DNA from: Halobacillus kuroshimensis DSM 18393
GTDB taxonomy: Bacteria; Bacillota; Bacilli; Bacillales; Halobacillaceae
Direction of reading: 5' to 3'
Assembly (NCBI RefSeq): GCF_000425705.1
Contig: NZ_AUDY01000008.1
Span: forward strand, 1,054,001-1,118,000
DNA length: 64,000 bases
A model generated the notes under the pieces. The model made no database searches and was not told the origin of the DNA. It saw only the letters and a list, made by a program, of their open reading frames with translations. Position 1 is the stretch's first letter. Every line of letters begins with the position of its first letter. Position numbers and translations under genes: made by a program. Positions 25,188 to 34,121 of this stretch are shown in pieces.

Positions 25188-26198
25188 TCAAGACTTCTTC
25201 AATAATAGATAAATAAAATAAGGGGCTCCGATCAGCGCGGTCATAATTCCGGCAGCAATCCCGTCAGGTTCTGCGATGTTTCTCCCGACCGTGTCAGCAA
25301 ACAACAGGAGCCATCCTCCTATCAGGATACTCAAAGGCAGGTACAGCTGACTTCTCGGACCGATCAGTACTTTGGCCAGGTGGGGAGCCATCAAACCGAC
25401 AAACGCAATCCCTCCGGTAACGGATACAGCCGAAGCAGCAAGAGCTACAGCGGTCATCAACATAATAAAACGCTCTTTCTTAAGCGGAAGACCAACACCG
25501 ATGGAAACCGGTTCACTTGTGTTTAGTATGTTCATAACGTTGCTTTTCCAAAGCGCAAATGGAATCAAAACGATGATCCATGGCAGCAGCGCAAGGATGA
25601 AAGGCCAGTCTGTGCCCCAGATACTTCCTGCCAGCCATTTGGATATAAAGTCCACTTTCTCCCTTGGTGCTGATGATATGAGAATAATCATTAAACCGGA
25701 AAGAGCCATGGAAAATCCGACACCGACCAGCACTAATCGTACAGGCTCAAAACCGGTCCGTTTATTATAGGAAAACAAATAAATTCCCAAGGCCGTAATC
25801 ATTGCTCCCCCGAATGCGATCAGTGGAAGAATATAAACGAAAGAGCCTGCATCAATGGGGGCAAACAAAAAGAAGAGCGCAACAGCAGCCCCTGCCCCGG
25901 CGTTGATTCCAATAATTCCCGGATCCGCGAGATCATTGCGGCTGATCCCTTGAAGAATAGCGCCGGATAAAGCAAGGGCCATCCCCGCCAGTACCGTTAT
26001 GATCATCCGGGGAAGACGAATCGAAAATAAAACAAATTCCTCTTTGAATTCGCCGTTCCCGAGGATCGTTGGAAGAATCCGATCGTAGGAAACGGAGGAA
26101 TATCCAAGGCCAAGTCCCACTACAGCGGTTGCTACAATTAAGAGAGAAAGCAGGATCAGATATAGACGTTGTTTTTTCAAGACGGAAGGATGAATCAT
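25188..26198 (-). CDS. Iron-siderophore ABC transporter permease (second)
   Basis: A 336-residue FecCD-family permease. Segments IRLPRMIITVLAGMALALSGAILQGISRNDLADPGIIGINAGA and VTGGIAFVGLMAPHLAK are characteristic. With the overlapping gene at 26195-27196 it should form a heterodimeric channel, as in B. subtilis YfiZ-YfhA or FeuBC. It is the last gene of the operon, and the start overlaps the previous stop (ATGA). Confidence 0.93.
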   Translation of the reverse strand: MIHPSVLKKQRLYLILLSLLIVATAVVGLGLGYSSVSYDRILPTILGNGEFKEEFVLFSIRLPRMIITVLAGMALALSGAILQGISRNDLADPGIIGINAGAGAAVALFFLFAPIDAGSFVYILPLIAFGGAMITALGIYLFSYNKRTGFEPVRLVLVGVGFSMALSGLMIILISSAPREKVDFISKWLAGSIWGTDWPFILALLPWIIVLIPFALWKSNVMNILNTSEPVSIGVGLPLKKERFIMLMTAVALAASAVSVTGGIAFVGLMAPHLAKVLIGPRSQLYLPLSILIGGWLLLFADTVGRNIAEPDGIAAGIMTALIGAPYFIYLLLKKS

Positions 26199-27196
26199 GA
26201 GAATGCACTCCCCTTTTTTTGTATAACAAAGAGGAAGAACGGTAGACCGAGTACAGCAACAATCGCTGCAACAGGTGTCTCATAAGGGGCGTTAATGATC
26301 CGGGCCAATGTGTCCGCGAGGAGAAGGAAAGCCCCACCGAACAAAGCGGACATCGGAAGCACCATTCTGTAATCATTACCCACGATCGGTCTGACCATAT
26401 GGGGCACCATCAAGCCGACAAAGGCAAGGTTTCCGACAAGCGCCACCGCTGCTCCGGCCAGCAGGGTAATGACGATGAATAATATAATTTTTACAGTCAG
26501 GATGTTCTGCCCGAGTCCGACGGCCACTTCTTCGTTCAAACTGATAATCGTCAGCTGACGTGCCAGCAGAACAGCAACAATGATCCCGATGAATACAATG
26601 GGAGCAATCAGCTGTATCTGACTCCAGGACGTTCCGATCAATCCGCCGGCCGTCCACATGGATACATCTTTGGACACTTTGAAATAAAGGGCTACACCTT
26701 CGGCCACAGCGAACAAAAACGCAGAGATGGCAGCTCCGGCAAGTACAATCCTGAACGGAGAAAAACCGCCTCGTTTAGCTGAACCGATTCCAAACACAAG
26801 AACCACTCCGACTGCCGCTCCAATGAAACAGGCCAGCATAATTCCCATGTAATTCGTAGAAGGGAAAAAAGCAAGTGTAACCGCAAGAGCAGCATTTGCC
26901 CCTGCGGTTAAACCAAGCAGACCCGGATCAGCAAGAGGGTTTCGGGTCAACCCCTGCATAATCGCTCCTGACACCGCCAGCGCTGCCCCTACCAGGGCTG
27001 CAGCAATCTCCCGCGGCAGACGAATTTCCCTTAACATCGTCGTAGTCGAGTCCAGCGAACTGGTCGTCATGGAAGCCCACGCCTGCTTAAAGGTGGTGTC
27101 CGCCGCCCCAAATGTCATGGCGACAAAGAAAGAAAGGATGAGGACGGCGATTCCAATTATGAATTTATATAGTTGCTTTAATGAAAAAGTCTGCAT
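26195..27196 (-). CDS. Iron-siderophore ABC transporter permease (first)
   Basis: A 333-residue FecCD-family permease. REIRLPREIAAALVGAALAVSGAIMQGLTRNPLADPGLLGLTAGA and ALVGNLAFVGLMVPHMVR mark the family. About ten membrane helices are expected. It lies 26 bases after the binding-protein gene. Confidence 0.93.
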   Translation of the reverse strand: MQTFSLKQLYKFIIGIAVLILSFFVAMTFGAADTTFKQAWASMTTSSLDSTTTMLREIRLPREIAAALVGAALAVSGAIMQGLTRNPLADPGLLGLTAGANAALAVTLAFFPSTNYMGIMLACFIGAAVGVVLVFGIGSAKRGGFSPFRIVLAGAAISAFLFAVAEGVALYFKVSKDVSMWTAGGLIGTSWSQIQLIAPIVFIGIIVAVLLARQLTIISLNEEVAVGLGQNILTVKIILFIVITLLAGAAVALVGNLAFVGLMVPHMVRPIVGNDYRMVLPMSALFGGAFLLLADTLARIINAPYETPVAAIVAVLGLPFFLFVIQKKGSAFS

Positions 27197-27222
27197 AAAG
27201 TCTCATCTTTTCTACCAAAGGT

Positions 27223-28173
27223 TTATTCGTTCAAAAACTTCTCTTGAAAGAAGCTGAGCTGGTGTTCCAGTGAAATGGGATCATTGAAGTAGAAAGCCTC
27301 GGCATCTGCTTCAAACACTTGATCGTTCTCTACAGCAGGAATGTTCTTGTACGTTTCGGTTTCCTGGAAGGAACTGTCTGCACCATCGGACTTACTGAAA
27401 ATCATGTAATCCCCGGCATAGTCTGAGAGCACTTCCGGAGAAATCGCATAGAAACCATCTTCCAGTGCCATTTCCTTCACTTTTTCAGGCATCTTCAGTT
27501 CCATCTCTTGATAGAGAATTTCTGTTCCGCGTGCCCAGTTATCTCCGAAGACATAAAGCTGCTTATCAAACTCTTCGAATACAGTGACCGTCGCATCTTC
27601 ACCGATTTCATTTTTGATTTCTGTGCCTGCTTCACCGGCTTTTTCCTTAAATTCATCCACCCACTGCTGGGCTTCCTCTTCTTTGTTCAGAAGTTTCCCG
27701 ATTTCCACATGCTGTTCCAAATAATCGAGCTTCCCATATGTGTAGGTGACAGTCGGAGCAATTTCATTCAGCTTGTCCGTGTTTTTCGTGTTCGCCAGCC
27801 CGATAATCAAATCCGGGTCAAGCTCGATGATTTTCTCAAGGCTTTCATCGGAAAGCTCTTCTGCATCCGCAAGATCCTCTTCAAACAACGGGTTTCCTTT
27901 AGACCATGCGTCCACCCCTACAATATTCGTATCCAGCGAAAGGACATTTCCTGCGAAGGACGAAAGGACAACAACGCGCTCCGGATCAGCAGGAACTTCA
28001 ATTTCACCGTTTTCTGACTCATACACTCTTGTTTCTGAATCAGAGCTCGTCTCTTCGGTTTGTGTATCGTCATCGCTTTCATTCCCTGTATTTTCGTTTT
28101 CTGTTTCTCCACCACCGCAGGCGCTAAGAATGAGCAGCAGTGACAAGAGACCGATCAGCCAGATTTTCTTCAT
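27223..28173 (-). CDS. Iron-siderophore-binding lipoprotein
   Basis: A 316-residue class III solute-binding lipoprotein (YfiY/FeuA type). Lipobox ILSAC is followed by an acidic spacer. Then come RVVVLSSFAGNVLSLDTNIVGVDAW, LEKIIELDPDLIIGL and YAGDYMIFSK, typical of siderophore receptors. An AGGGAGA site precedes the ATG. The start lies inside the 3' end of the ATPase gene. The siderophore type (hydroxamate or other) cannot be told from sequence. Confidence 0.92.
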   Translation of the reverse strand: MKKIWLIGLLSLLLILSACGGGETENENTGNESDDDTQTEETSSDSETRVYESENGEIEVPADPERVVVLSSFAGNVLSLDTNIVGVDAWSKGNPLFEEDLADAEELSDESLEKIIELDPDLIIGLANTKNTDKLNEIAPTVTYTYGKLDYLEQHVEIGKLLNKEEEAQQWVDEFKEKAGEAGTEIKNEIGEDATVTVFEEFDKQLYVFGDNWARGTEILYQEMELKMPEKVKEMALEDGFYAISPEVLSDYAGDYMIFSKSDGADSSFQETETYKNIPAVENDQVFEADAEAFYFNDPISLEHQLSFFQEKFLNE

Positions 28174-28969
28174 GATTTCTATCTCCCTTTAATAAGTTGT
28201 ATGTCAAACAAATAGGTTTTCCTGTTCGAGGGTCCGCAACGATTTCAGCATCAATATGAAAGACGCTTCTTAACACGCTTTTATGAATGACTTCCTGTCC
28301 GGATCCAGCTTTTATGATTCGCCCGTGCTTCAATGCAATCAGGTGATCAGCAAACCTGGCAGCCTGGTTGACATCATGAAGCACCATGACAATCGTACGC
28401 CCTTCCTCTTTATTCAGCCGTTCCAGCAGTTCTAGAACTTCCAGCTGGTGTGCCATATCAAGATAGGTCGTCGGTTCATCAAGCAGGATTAAATCTGTTT
28501 CCTGAGCCAGAGCCATCGCAATCCATACCCGCTGCCGCTGTCCACCCGACAAGGCATCCACGGGCCGGTATTTAAATTCCATCATTCCTGTCATTTCGAT
28601 CGACCAGTCAATGACCTCCCGATCTTTTTTCGATAGACGGCCGAATCCTTTTTGATAAGGAAAGCGTCCGTACGATACAAGCTCACCGACTGTCAATCCT
28701 GGAGCACCTTCCGGAGATTGAGGAAGAATCGCCATCTTTTTCGCCAGTTCCTTCGTCGGGTGATTATGGATACTCTCACCGTCCAGATAAATGCTGCCTT
28801 CCTGTTTAGGAATGATACGTGCAATCGATTTCAGCAGTGTGGATTTTCCACAGCCATTGGCCCCAATAATCGTCGTTATTTTCCCTTCCGGAATTTCCAG
28901 TGTCATATCCTCTACAATGAGTTTATCCTCGTAGCCCACATGGAGACCATCCGTATGTAGACGTGTCAT
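28124..28969 (-). CDS. Iron-siderophore ABC transporter ATPase
   Basis: A 281-residue FecE/FhuC-type ATPase starting at the ATG 9 bases after AAGGGG. Walker A GANGCGKST, signature DALSGGQRQRVW, Walker B LILLDEPTTYLD and switch region VMVLHDVNQAA are present. It is the first gene of the operon, directly behind a Fur box. Confidence 0.93.
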   Translation of the reverse strand: MTRLHTDGLHVGYEDKLIVEDMTLEIPEGKITTIIGANGCGKSTLLKSIARIIPKQEGSIYLDGESIHNHPTKELAKKMAILPQSPEGAPGLTVGELVSYGRFPYQKGFGRLSKKDREVIDWSIEMTGMMEFKYRPVDALSGGQRQRVWIAMALAQETDLILLDEPTTYLDMAHQLEVLELLERLNKEEGRTIVMVLHDVNQAARFADHLIALKHGRIIKAGSGQEVIHKSVLRSVFHIDAEIVADPRTGKPICLTYNLLKGDRNHEENLADRSLVTAAHS

Positions 28970-29007
28970 AATAAGGACCCCTTTCGAACATTTAAACCAT
29001 TTAACAG

Positions 29008-29022
29008 TGATAATGATTCTCA
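29008..29022 (-). promoter_or_regulatory. Fur box
   Basis: TGATAATGATTCTCA on the plus strand matches the 7-1-7 Fur consensus TGATAATNATTATCA at all but one position. It sits just downstream of the predicted -10 of the siderophore operon. Confidence 0.9.
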
Positions 29023-29034
29023 CTCTCGTACATT

Positions 29035-29063
29035 ATACTACGTGCTGCTGAGAAATTTGTCAA
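29035..29063 (-). promoter_or_regulatory. Promoter of the siderophore operon
   Basis: On the minus strand TTGACA (29063-29058), a 17-bp spacer and TAGTAT (29040-29035); an alternative TATAAT is three bases further on. Confidence 0.7.
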
Positions 29064-29141
29064 CGCTTCATTCCCTCTCAAATGTGCGAAAATACCCATT
29101 CCATGAAAAAATACGATCCTATTTTGTATTTTCCATAAAAA

Positions 29142-29169
29142 AAGAAGCAGAGCTGTGGCTCTGCTTCTT
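29142..29169. repeat. Terminator hairpin, copy A of a 27-base direct repeat
   Basis: AAGAAGCAGAGC, loop TGTG, GCTCTGCTTCTT: a 12-bp perfect stem. On the minus strand it is followed by seven T, as in a true terminator. The 27 bases 29143-29169 recur exactly at 29738-29764. Confidence 0.9.
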
Positions 29170-29254
29170 TGGCTGTAGAAAAAGTCTGTGTTAACCAGTT
29201 AGAGTTGTCCATTTGGCGTATGAAGGGTCACAATCCAATTTTTGGTGGATGAAT

Positions 29255-29340
29255 GGCGGACACGCCTAAAGCTGACTTGGTCAGGAAGATCGCGCCTGCC
29301 CAAGTGGATCTCCGGCCCGTGCTGTTCCCGCAGGCATCAC
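29255..29340 (-). repeat. Bacillaceae-type GC-rich intergenic repeat
   Basis: On the minus strand CCTGCGGGAACAGCACG (29334-29318) resembles a phrase I recall as frequent in intergenic repeats of bacilli. A hairpin ACTTGGTCAGG/CCTGCCCAAGT (29275-29305, one G-U pair) lies within the block. No protein-coding signal is convincing here. Confidence 0.55.
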
Positions 29341-29385
29341 AACCGAACGCTCCTCGCTCCGACGTTAGATTATAGAGGAGAGAGA

Positions 29386-29472
29386 TTGTGCACTAAGCAG
29401 ATTCAAAAGAACGGCACGGGCTGCGCTATGGCCGCTCACGTGGAAAAGAAAAAGGGAAAGAACAAGCGCTGA
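29386..29472 (+). CDS. Possible 28-residue basic peptide
   Basis: A TTG start five bases after AGGAG (29376-29380) opens a 28-residue frame ending AAHVEKKKGKNKR. The peptide is very basic at its C-terminus and contains two cysteines. It lies inside the repeat mosaic, so it may be a chance frame carried by the repeat. I do not recognise the sequence securely. Confidence 0.3.
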   Translation: MCTKQIQKNGTGCAMAAHVEKKKGKNKR

Positions 29473-29495
29473 TGACGGCTGTCTACCGGAATATG

Positions 29496-29549
29496 AAAAA
29501 GACTCTCCTCCATCCAGCAAGGATGAGCGGGGTGAAGGAGAGTCTTTTT
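29496..29549. terminator. Bidirectional 14-bp terminator hairpin
   Basis: AAAAAGACTCTCCT (29496-29509) pairs perfectly with AGGAGAGTCTTTTT (29536-29549), giving A-run and T-run at the stem base. Confidence 0.8.
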
Positions 29550-29569
29550 CGATTTTATAGAACGCCCAA

Positions 29570-29683
29570 GGAGCGGTGCCCCTTCCACTCCTGCGGAAGA
29601 ACGAGTGGTCCGAGATCGCCGAGCGTGGGTTTTGCGAGGAAGCTCGGACGCTCGTCCGCGGAAAGGGAAGGGGCTTTCGCTCC
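29570..29683. repeat. Long extended hairpin repeat
   Basis: The 5' arm GGAGCGGTGCCCCTTCC (29570-29586) pairs with GGAAGGGGCTTTCGCTCC (29666-29683). Inside, GTCCGAG (29608-29614) pairs with CTCGGAC (29643-29649) with further partial pairing between. The nested arrangement suggests a structured RNA or a DNA palindrome of the GC-rich repeat type found between genes of bacilli. Confidence 0.7.
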
Positions 29684-29702
29684 TGGCGGTAAGAAAGAAA
29701 AA

Positions 29703-29736
29703 AGCTTGTAAAGAAACAGGGGTTTCTCTACAAGCT
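29703..29736. repeat. 15-bp hairpin adjacent to copy B
   Basis: AGCTTGTAAAGAAAC (29703-29717) pairs with GTTTCTCTACAAGCT (29722-29736) with one mismatch. Confidence 0.8.
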
Positions 29737-29737
29737 G

Positions 29738-29764
29738 AGAAGCAGAGCTGTGGCTCTGCTTCTT
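29738..29764. repeat. Terminator hairpin, copy B of the direct repeat
   Basis: Identical to 29143-29169. It lies 13 bases past the protease stop but, on the protease strand, lacks the T-run that follows copy A. Confidence 0.9.
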
Positions 29765-29776
29765 TTGGTCCTCTTC

Positions 29777-31363
29777 TTAATTGACTCCTACATTATTCCA
29801 AGCCTGTGTAACAGCGCTGGCTGTTGAAGATCCATACAGATCCTGGGCTGACTGCTCAAGCGCCTGCTTGGCACTGGAGAAGTTGCTGTTTGGTGTCAGG
29901 TAAACGGTAAGGGCACGATAATATATTTTTTCTGCTTTCGATTTCCCAATGCTGTTAATGGTATAGTATGCAGCTTTGTTCGGAATTCCGCTGTTAATGT
30001 GGACGCCGCCCCAGTCTCCAGCTTCTGTATTTGGAAGGTTCCGGTATTCATTCATATGATCCGGCTGATCGTAGGCATTCGGATTGGACATGGAACGGAG
30101 CGCATCTCCGGAACGCCCTGGTGTATACACATCCTCACCCATCAGCCAGTCCTCCGAATCCACGAAATATCCAAATACATCTGAAAATGATTCGTTTAAC
30201 GCTCCCGGCTGATTTTCATACACAAGGTCAGCGGTTGTATCTGTCACAGCATGAGTCAATTCATGAGCGACGATATCGTCAGCACCGGAAAGATATGTGA
30301 ACGTACTGCCATCCCCATCCCCATAAATCATCTGGTTCCCTGTCCAGGCTGCGTTATTGTAATTCGAACCATAATGGACGGTGGAACGGATATTGGATCC
30401 CTGGTCGTCATAACTTTCACGACCGAATGTATCATAGAAATAATCAAAAACTTCTCCAGCATAGTAATGAGCATCTACAGCCGCTTTCTGTCTTTCGCTT
30501 GTGAATGTGTTACCAGAATCGGTAACATAGCTTCCTGGTAGATTACTAAATTGCCCACCATAGTTATCAAATGTTTCAATAACGCCGCTCATTGGCTTTG
30601 TCGTATCATATAAGTAGTACGTGTTGTTATACGCGTAGGTGTTAAGTGATTTCGTATCTCCCAATACACCTGTTCCCGTACCTGTAGCTTCGTGGACAGC
30701 GTTGGCAGCTTTCAACACTTCTCCTGACTCCGCATTAATATAAACCTTCCAATTGGCAGGATAAGGCTGAGCAAACTGAAGCTCCACTTGGTAAGCCAGC
30801 GTGTAACCCTGTTCACCATTGAACACAACAAGGTCCGTGTTTTCCGTTAACGTTTCAAAATCTTCACCTACATCACTTTTCTGGACTTTATCCGCTTCAC
30901 TGCGATCCACGTCAATGTGCTTCCAAGCAATCATCAACGATTTTGTCTTGCTTACTCTTCGTTTTTCTTCAAGCTTGTCAGGTGCATCCATATGAAATTC
31001 ACCATTCACAGCTGTAACAGTCCCGTTCTTATCGGTATGTACCACGACTTCTGAATCAGCGACAGGAATTCCCTCAATCACCCGTTGGTATGTGTAATGC
31101 TTCATTCCAAGTTCATCGGTTTCTGCATCCACCAGTTTCAAATCTTTGGATGGGTTCAGCTGAAAGTCTTTCGCGTTCTGCTTAAAGAATTCCTGGATCC
31201 CTTTTTCTGATTTGACATTTTTCGTCTGCCATTCTTTCTGCATAAACTCCGATGCGTTCGGTACCTCTTTTACATCTTTGCCTGTTTCAGCATGAGCGAG
31301 TGTCCCGCCAGACACAAGACTCGTACCCAGCACAAAGGTAGCCATTACTGATTTCCAATTCAT
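29777..31363 (-). CDS. Secreted thermolysin-type neutral protease (M4, bacillolysin)
   Basis: A 528-residue pre-pro-protease. A signal peptide (about residues 1-25, ending AHA) is followed by an FTP and PepSY propeptide (LKLVDAETDELGMKHYTYQRVIEGIPV, VNGEFHMDAPDKLE). The mature domain has the zinc motif HELTH at about residues 367-371, the third ligand in GALNESFSDVFGYF and the catalytic His region HINSGIPNKAAYY. Length is usual for bacillolysins. AGGAGG lies 8 bases before the ATG. It acts outside the cell in peptide nutrition. Confidence 0.96.
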   Translation of the reverse strand: MNWKSVMATFVLGTSLVSGGTLAHAETGKDVKEVPNASEFMQKEWQTKNVKSEKGIQEFFKQNAKDFQLNPSKDLKLVDAETDELGMKHYTYQRVIEGIPVADSEVVVHTDKNGTVTAVNGEFHMDAPDKLEEKRRVSKTKSLMIAWKHIDVDRSEADKVQKSDVGEDFETLTENTDLVVFNGEQGYTLAYQVELQFAQPYPANWKVYINAESGEVLKAANAVHEATGTGTGVLGDTKSLNTYAYNNTYYLYDTTKPMSGVIETFDNYGGQFSNLPGSYVTDSGNTFTSERQKAAVDAHYYAGEVFDYFYDTFGRESYDDQGSNIRSTVHYGSNYNNAAWTGNQMIYGDGDGSTFTYLSGADDIVAHELTHAVTDTTADLVYENQPGALNESFSDVFGYFVDSEDWLMGEDVYTPGRSGDALRSMSNPNAYDQPDHMNEYRNLPNTEAGDWGGVHINSGIPNKAAYYTINSIGKSKAEKIYYRALTVYLTPNSNFSSAKQALEQSAQDLYGSSTASAVTQAWNNVGVN

Positions 31364-31521
31364 CGAATCCCTCCTATTTATCTAGCACATTTACAATATA
31401 TCATAATTTTCAGTTAATGAAATTGTGAAAGTAAGAGGGTTTAAAACCGTTTAAGATTGTCTTTTTTCATCGAACTTGGGAATATTTCTGCGGTTCAACT
31501 AACGAATATCTCATCAACCAT

Positions 31522-31551
31522 AAAAAATCCCGGATTTCTCATCCGGGATTT
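31522..31551 (-). terminator. cadA terminator
   Basis: AAATCCCGGAT pairs with ATCCGGGATTT; six T follow on the minus strand. Confidence 0.9.
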
Positions 31552-31559
31552 CCTTCGAT

Positions 31560-34097
31560 TTATGCGTTTTTGCGAAGCAGTCTCATACTATTGAGAATGA
31601 CGATCAGAGCAGCACCTGTATCACTTAACACAGCCATCCACAAAGTTAAGAAACCTGGAAAAATCAAAACGAGCGCCGCTAGTTTTGTAAGCAGGGAGAA
31701 CCAAACGTTCTGTTTGATAATGGTCAAGGCTTTCCGGCTCAATCGTATCGTATGAGGCAGCATTTCCAGATTATCCGCCATCAGAACAACGTCAGCTGTT
31801 TCCATAGCTGTATCCGTGCCTGCACCGCCCATCGCAATACCGAGATCTGAGGAAGCAAGAGCAGGAGCATCGTTAATCCCATCCCCTACCATAGCCACTT
31901 GTTTCCCTTCCTCCTGCAGTTTCTCGATCGCTTTAGTTTTATCTTCCGGCATCAAATCAGCAAAATAACGGTCCACACCTGCTTCTGCTGCTATCCGCCT
32001 GGCGGTCCCCTCGTTATCTCCCGTAAGCATAACCAGTTCTTTTAATCCGGATTTTTTCAAGGATTGGATCGATCGGATCGTGATTTCCCTGATAGAGTCA
32101 GCGACAGAGATGATTCCTTGGATTTCTTTTTCCGTACCTATAAGAACGAGGGTTTTCCCTTCTGACTCAAGCTGATCCAATTGATTTTCCAATTGACCCA
32201 GATCGACTCCCATTTCTCTGAACAATTTCGGATTCCCTGCGTAATAGACAGTCCCGGCAATCCGGGCCTGGGCCCCTTTGCCAGGCAGTGTACGGAAATC
32301 ACTCCCGTGGGCTGTTGATATATGCCGTTCTGATGCATAGGAAGATACGGCTGCCGCTATCGGATGAGTAGAATATTCTTCGATCGTCCCAGCAATCCTG
32401 ATCAGATTCTCCTTTTCCCCATTAAGAGCAATAACATCCGCTACTTTCGGTTTACCTTCTGTCAGGGTACCGGTTTTATCAAAGGCAATAGCTTGGATGG
32501 CACCCGCTTTTTCTAGGAATGTTCCACCTTTGATCAGTACACCCTGCCGGGCTGCATTACCAATAGCCGATACGATCGCAACCGGTGTGGAGATCACCAG
32601 GGCACACGGACAGGCAACAACAAGCAGGGAAATCCCTTTATAAAGCCATTCACCCCATGATCCTCCTATAAACAACGGAGGGATCACCATCACTAAAAGA
32701 GCCAGCATAAACACAATTGGTGTATAAACAGCTGCGAATCGGTCTACAAACGCCTGGGTAGGAGCTTTCTTTTCCTGTGCTTCTTCAACCAGATGTATGA
32801 TTTTTGCGATGGCTGTATCTTCGGATCGTTTCGTTACACGAACTTCCAAAGAACCACTCTCATTAATCGTCCCGGCATAAACTGAATCTCCTTCCTGCTT
32901 ATCAACAGGAAGAGATTCACCTGTAATGGGTGCCTGGTTCAAGCTGGAAGCTCCTTGGATGATCTCTCCATCCAAAGGGACGCGATCCCCCGGCTTGACA
33001 ACGATGACCTCCCCGATCGATACCTCTTCAACAGCTTTGCTGACCCACTGACGGCCTTCTTTCACCAACGCTTCAGCTGGAGCTATGTTCATTAAGCTGC
33101 GAATCGAATCTCTCGTTTTTTCCAACGATCGATTTTGAAGGGAATTCCCTAATGCAAACAACCAGACGACCATAGCTCCTTCGAACCATTCCCCAATCAG
33201 GGCTGCTCCAAGAGCCGCGGAAGCCATCAGCACGTTCATATCAAGCGAGCCGCTTCTCACAGCATAGAAGGCACTTCTTAACGGTTTCCACCCTCCCACT
33301 GCAATGGCCAGCGCATAGAAAGCCGTCACCCATTCAGCAGACAGCGACGTGAAGGTCCCGATAAAGCCCAGGGCAAGAAGAGCCCCCGATATTGCAGCAG
33401 AAGGGAAAGATCTTCGAGCAGTTCTTTGTCTCTCCTTAGAGGAATCCCCTTTTTCAAGATAAGCTTCAAAACCCGATTTTTGGACTTCCCTCATGATTTC
33501 TTCAGGTTTTATCGTGTGAAGGACATGAAGCTTACCTGTGGAAAAATTCACGCGTACATCCTGAACATTGGGGTGATTTGACAGGTGCTTTTCAATGGTT
33601 GCGGCACACGAACCACAGTCCATCCCTTCAACTTTATACGTTTCCATCTCCCTGCCGGTTTGAAGAGGCTCGGCTTCAAATCCCAGCTTTTTCATCTGGT
33701 GAGGAATTTGATCATAAACAGCCTGGTTTTCCCCGCCCACAGCCATTTTAGCCGTACCATAATGGACGGAAACAGATTGAACACCCTCTTTTTTTCGGAG
33801 ACTTTTTTCAATCGTTGCGGCACACGACGGACAATCCATACCTTTAACCTGGTATTCCACAAGCTGTGTCGGAGGTGCCGATGGACTGGAATCCTCATCT
33901 TCCTCTTCTTCACTGGTTTCACAGCATACGTTTTCCCGCTCCTCTTTTCGTTGATTGGAAGGGCAGGAATTTTCCTCAACTCTCCTGCTGGGATTCTCTT
34001 TCGAGCAGCAGGAAGATCCGGACTGGATCACTCCGGGGTTTCGCTCGTTACTTCCGGAACAACAGCTATTTTGTATATCTTTTTCGTTCGTACTCAT
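31560..34097 (-). CDS. cadA: Cadmium/zinc-exporting P-type ATPase
   Basis: An 845-residue P1B-2 type ATPase that expels Cd, Zn or Pb. The N-terminus is Cys-rich and acidic (several CC pairs), then two HMA domains with GMDCPSCAATIE and GMDCGSCAATIE. The transmembrane motif is ACPCALVIS; catalytic motifs are TGESLP, FDKTGTLTEG, STHPIAA and GDGINDAPALAS. I use the ATG of MSTNEKD, with GGAG 9 bases upstream. It follows the cadC regulator by 24 bases. The long Cys-rich leader is an extra metal-binding extension compared with a plain CadA. Confidence 0.95.
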   Translation of the reverse strand: MSTNEKDIQNSCCSGSNERNPGVIQSGSSCCSKENPSRRVEENSCPSNQRKEERENVCCETSEEEEDEDSSPSAPPTQLVEYQVKGMDCPSCAATIEKSLRKKEGVQSVSVHYGTAKMAVGGENQAVYDQIPHQMKKLGFEAEPLQTGREMETYKVEGMDCGSCAATIEKHLSNHPNVQDVRVNFSTGKLHVLHTIKPEEIMREVQKSGFEAYLEKGDSSKERQRTARRSFPSAAISGALLALGFIGTFTSLSAEWVTAFYALAIAVGGWKPLRSAFYAVRSGSLDMNVLMASAALGAALIGEWFEGAMVVWLFALGNSLQNRSLEKTRDSIRSLMNIAPAEALVKEGRQWVSKAVEEVSIGEVIVVKPGDRVPLDGEIIQGASSLNQAPITGESLPVDKQEGDSVYAGTINESGSLEVRVTKRSEDTAIAKIIHLVEEAQEKKAPTQAFVDRFAAVYTPIVFMLALLVMVIPPLFIGGSWGEWLYKGISLLVVACPCALVISTPVAIVSAIGNAARQGVLIKGGTFLEKAGAIQAIAFDKTGTLTEGKPKVADVIALNGEKENLIRIAGTIEEYSTHPIAAAVSSYASERHISTAHGSDFRTLPGKGAQARIAGTVYYAGNPKLFREMGVDLGQLENQLDQLESEGKTLVLIGTEKEIQGIISVADSIREITIRSIQSLKKSGLKELVMLTGDNEGTARRIAAEAGVDRYFADLMPEDKTKAIEKLQEEGKQVAMVGDGINDAPALASSDLGIAMGGAGTDTAMETADVVLMADNLEMLPHTIRLSRKALTIIKQNVWFSLLTKLAALVLIFPGFLTLWMAVLSDTGAALIVILNSMRLLRKNA

Positions 34098-34121
34098 TAA
34101 CCCCATCTCCATTCTGTAACA

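Noticed and set aside
26376-26657. Frame with several Cys/His residues antisense or offset to the siderophore permease
   Set aside because: Lies entirely inside the permease gene in a different frame on the same strand; the permease reading is unambiguous.
29472-29711. 79-codon open frame in the repeat mosaic
   Set aside because: It crosses the 14-bp terminator hairpin and the long palindrome, has no ribosome binding site and is best explained by GC-rich repeat DNA.
29142-29764. CRISPR array from the repeated hairpins
   Set aside because: Only two copies of the 27-base repeat, 568 bases apart, with no regular spacers and no cas genes.
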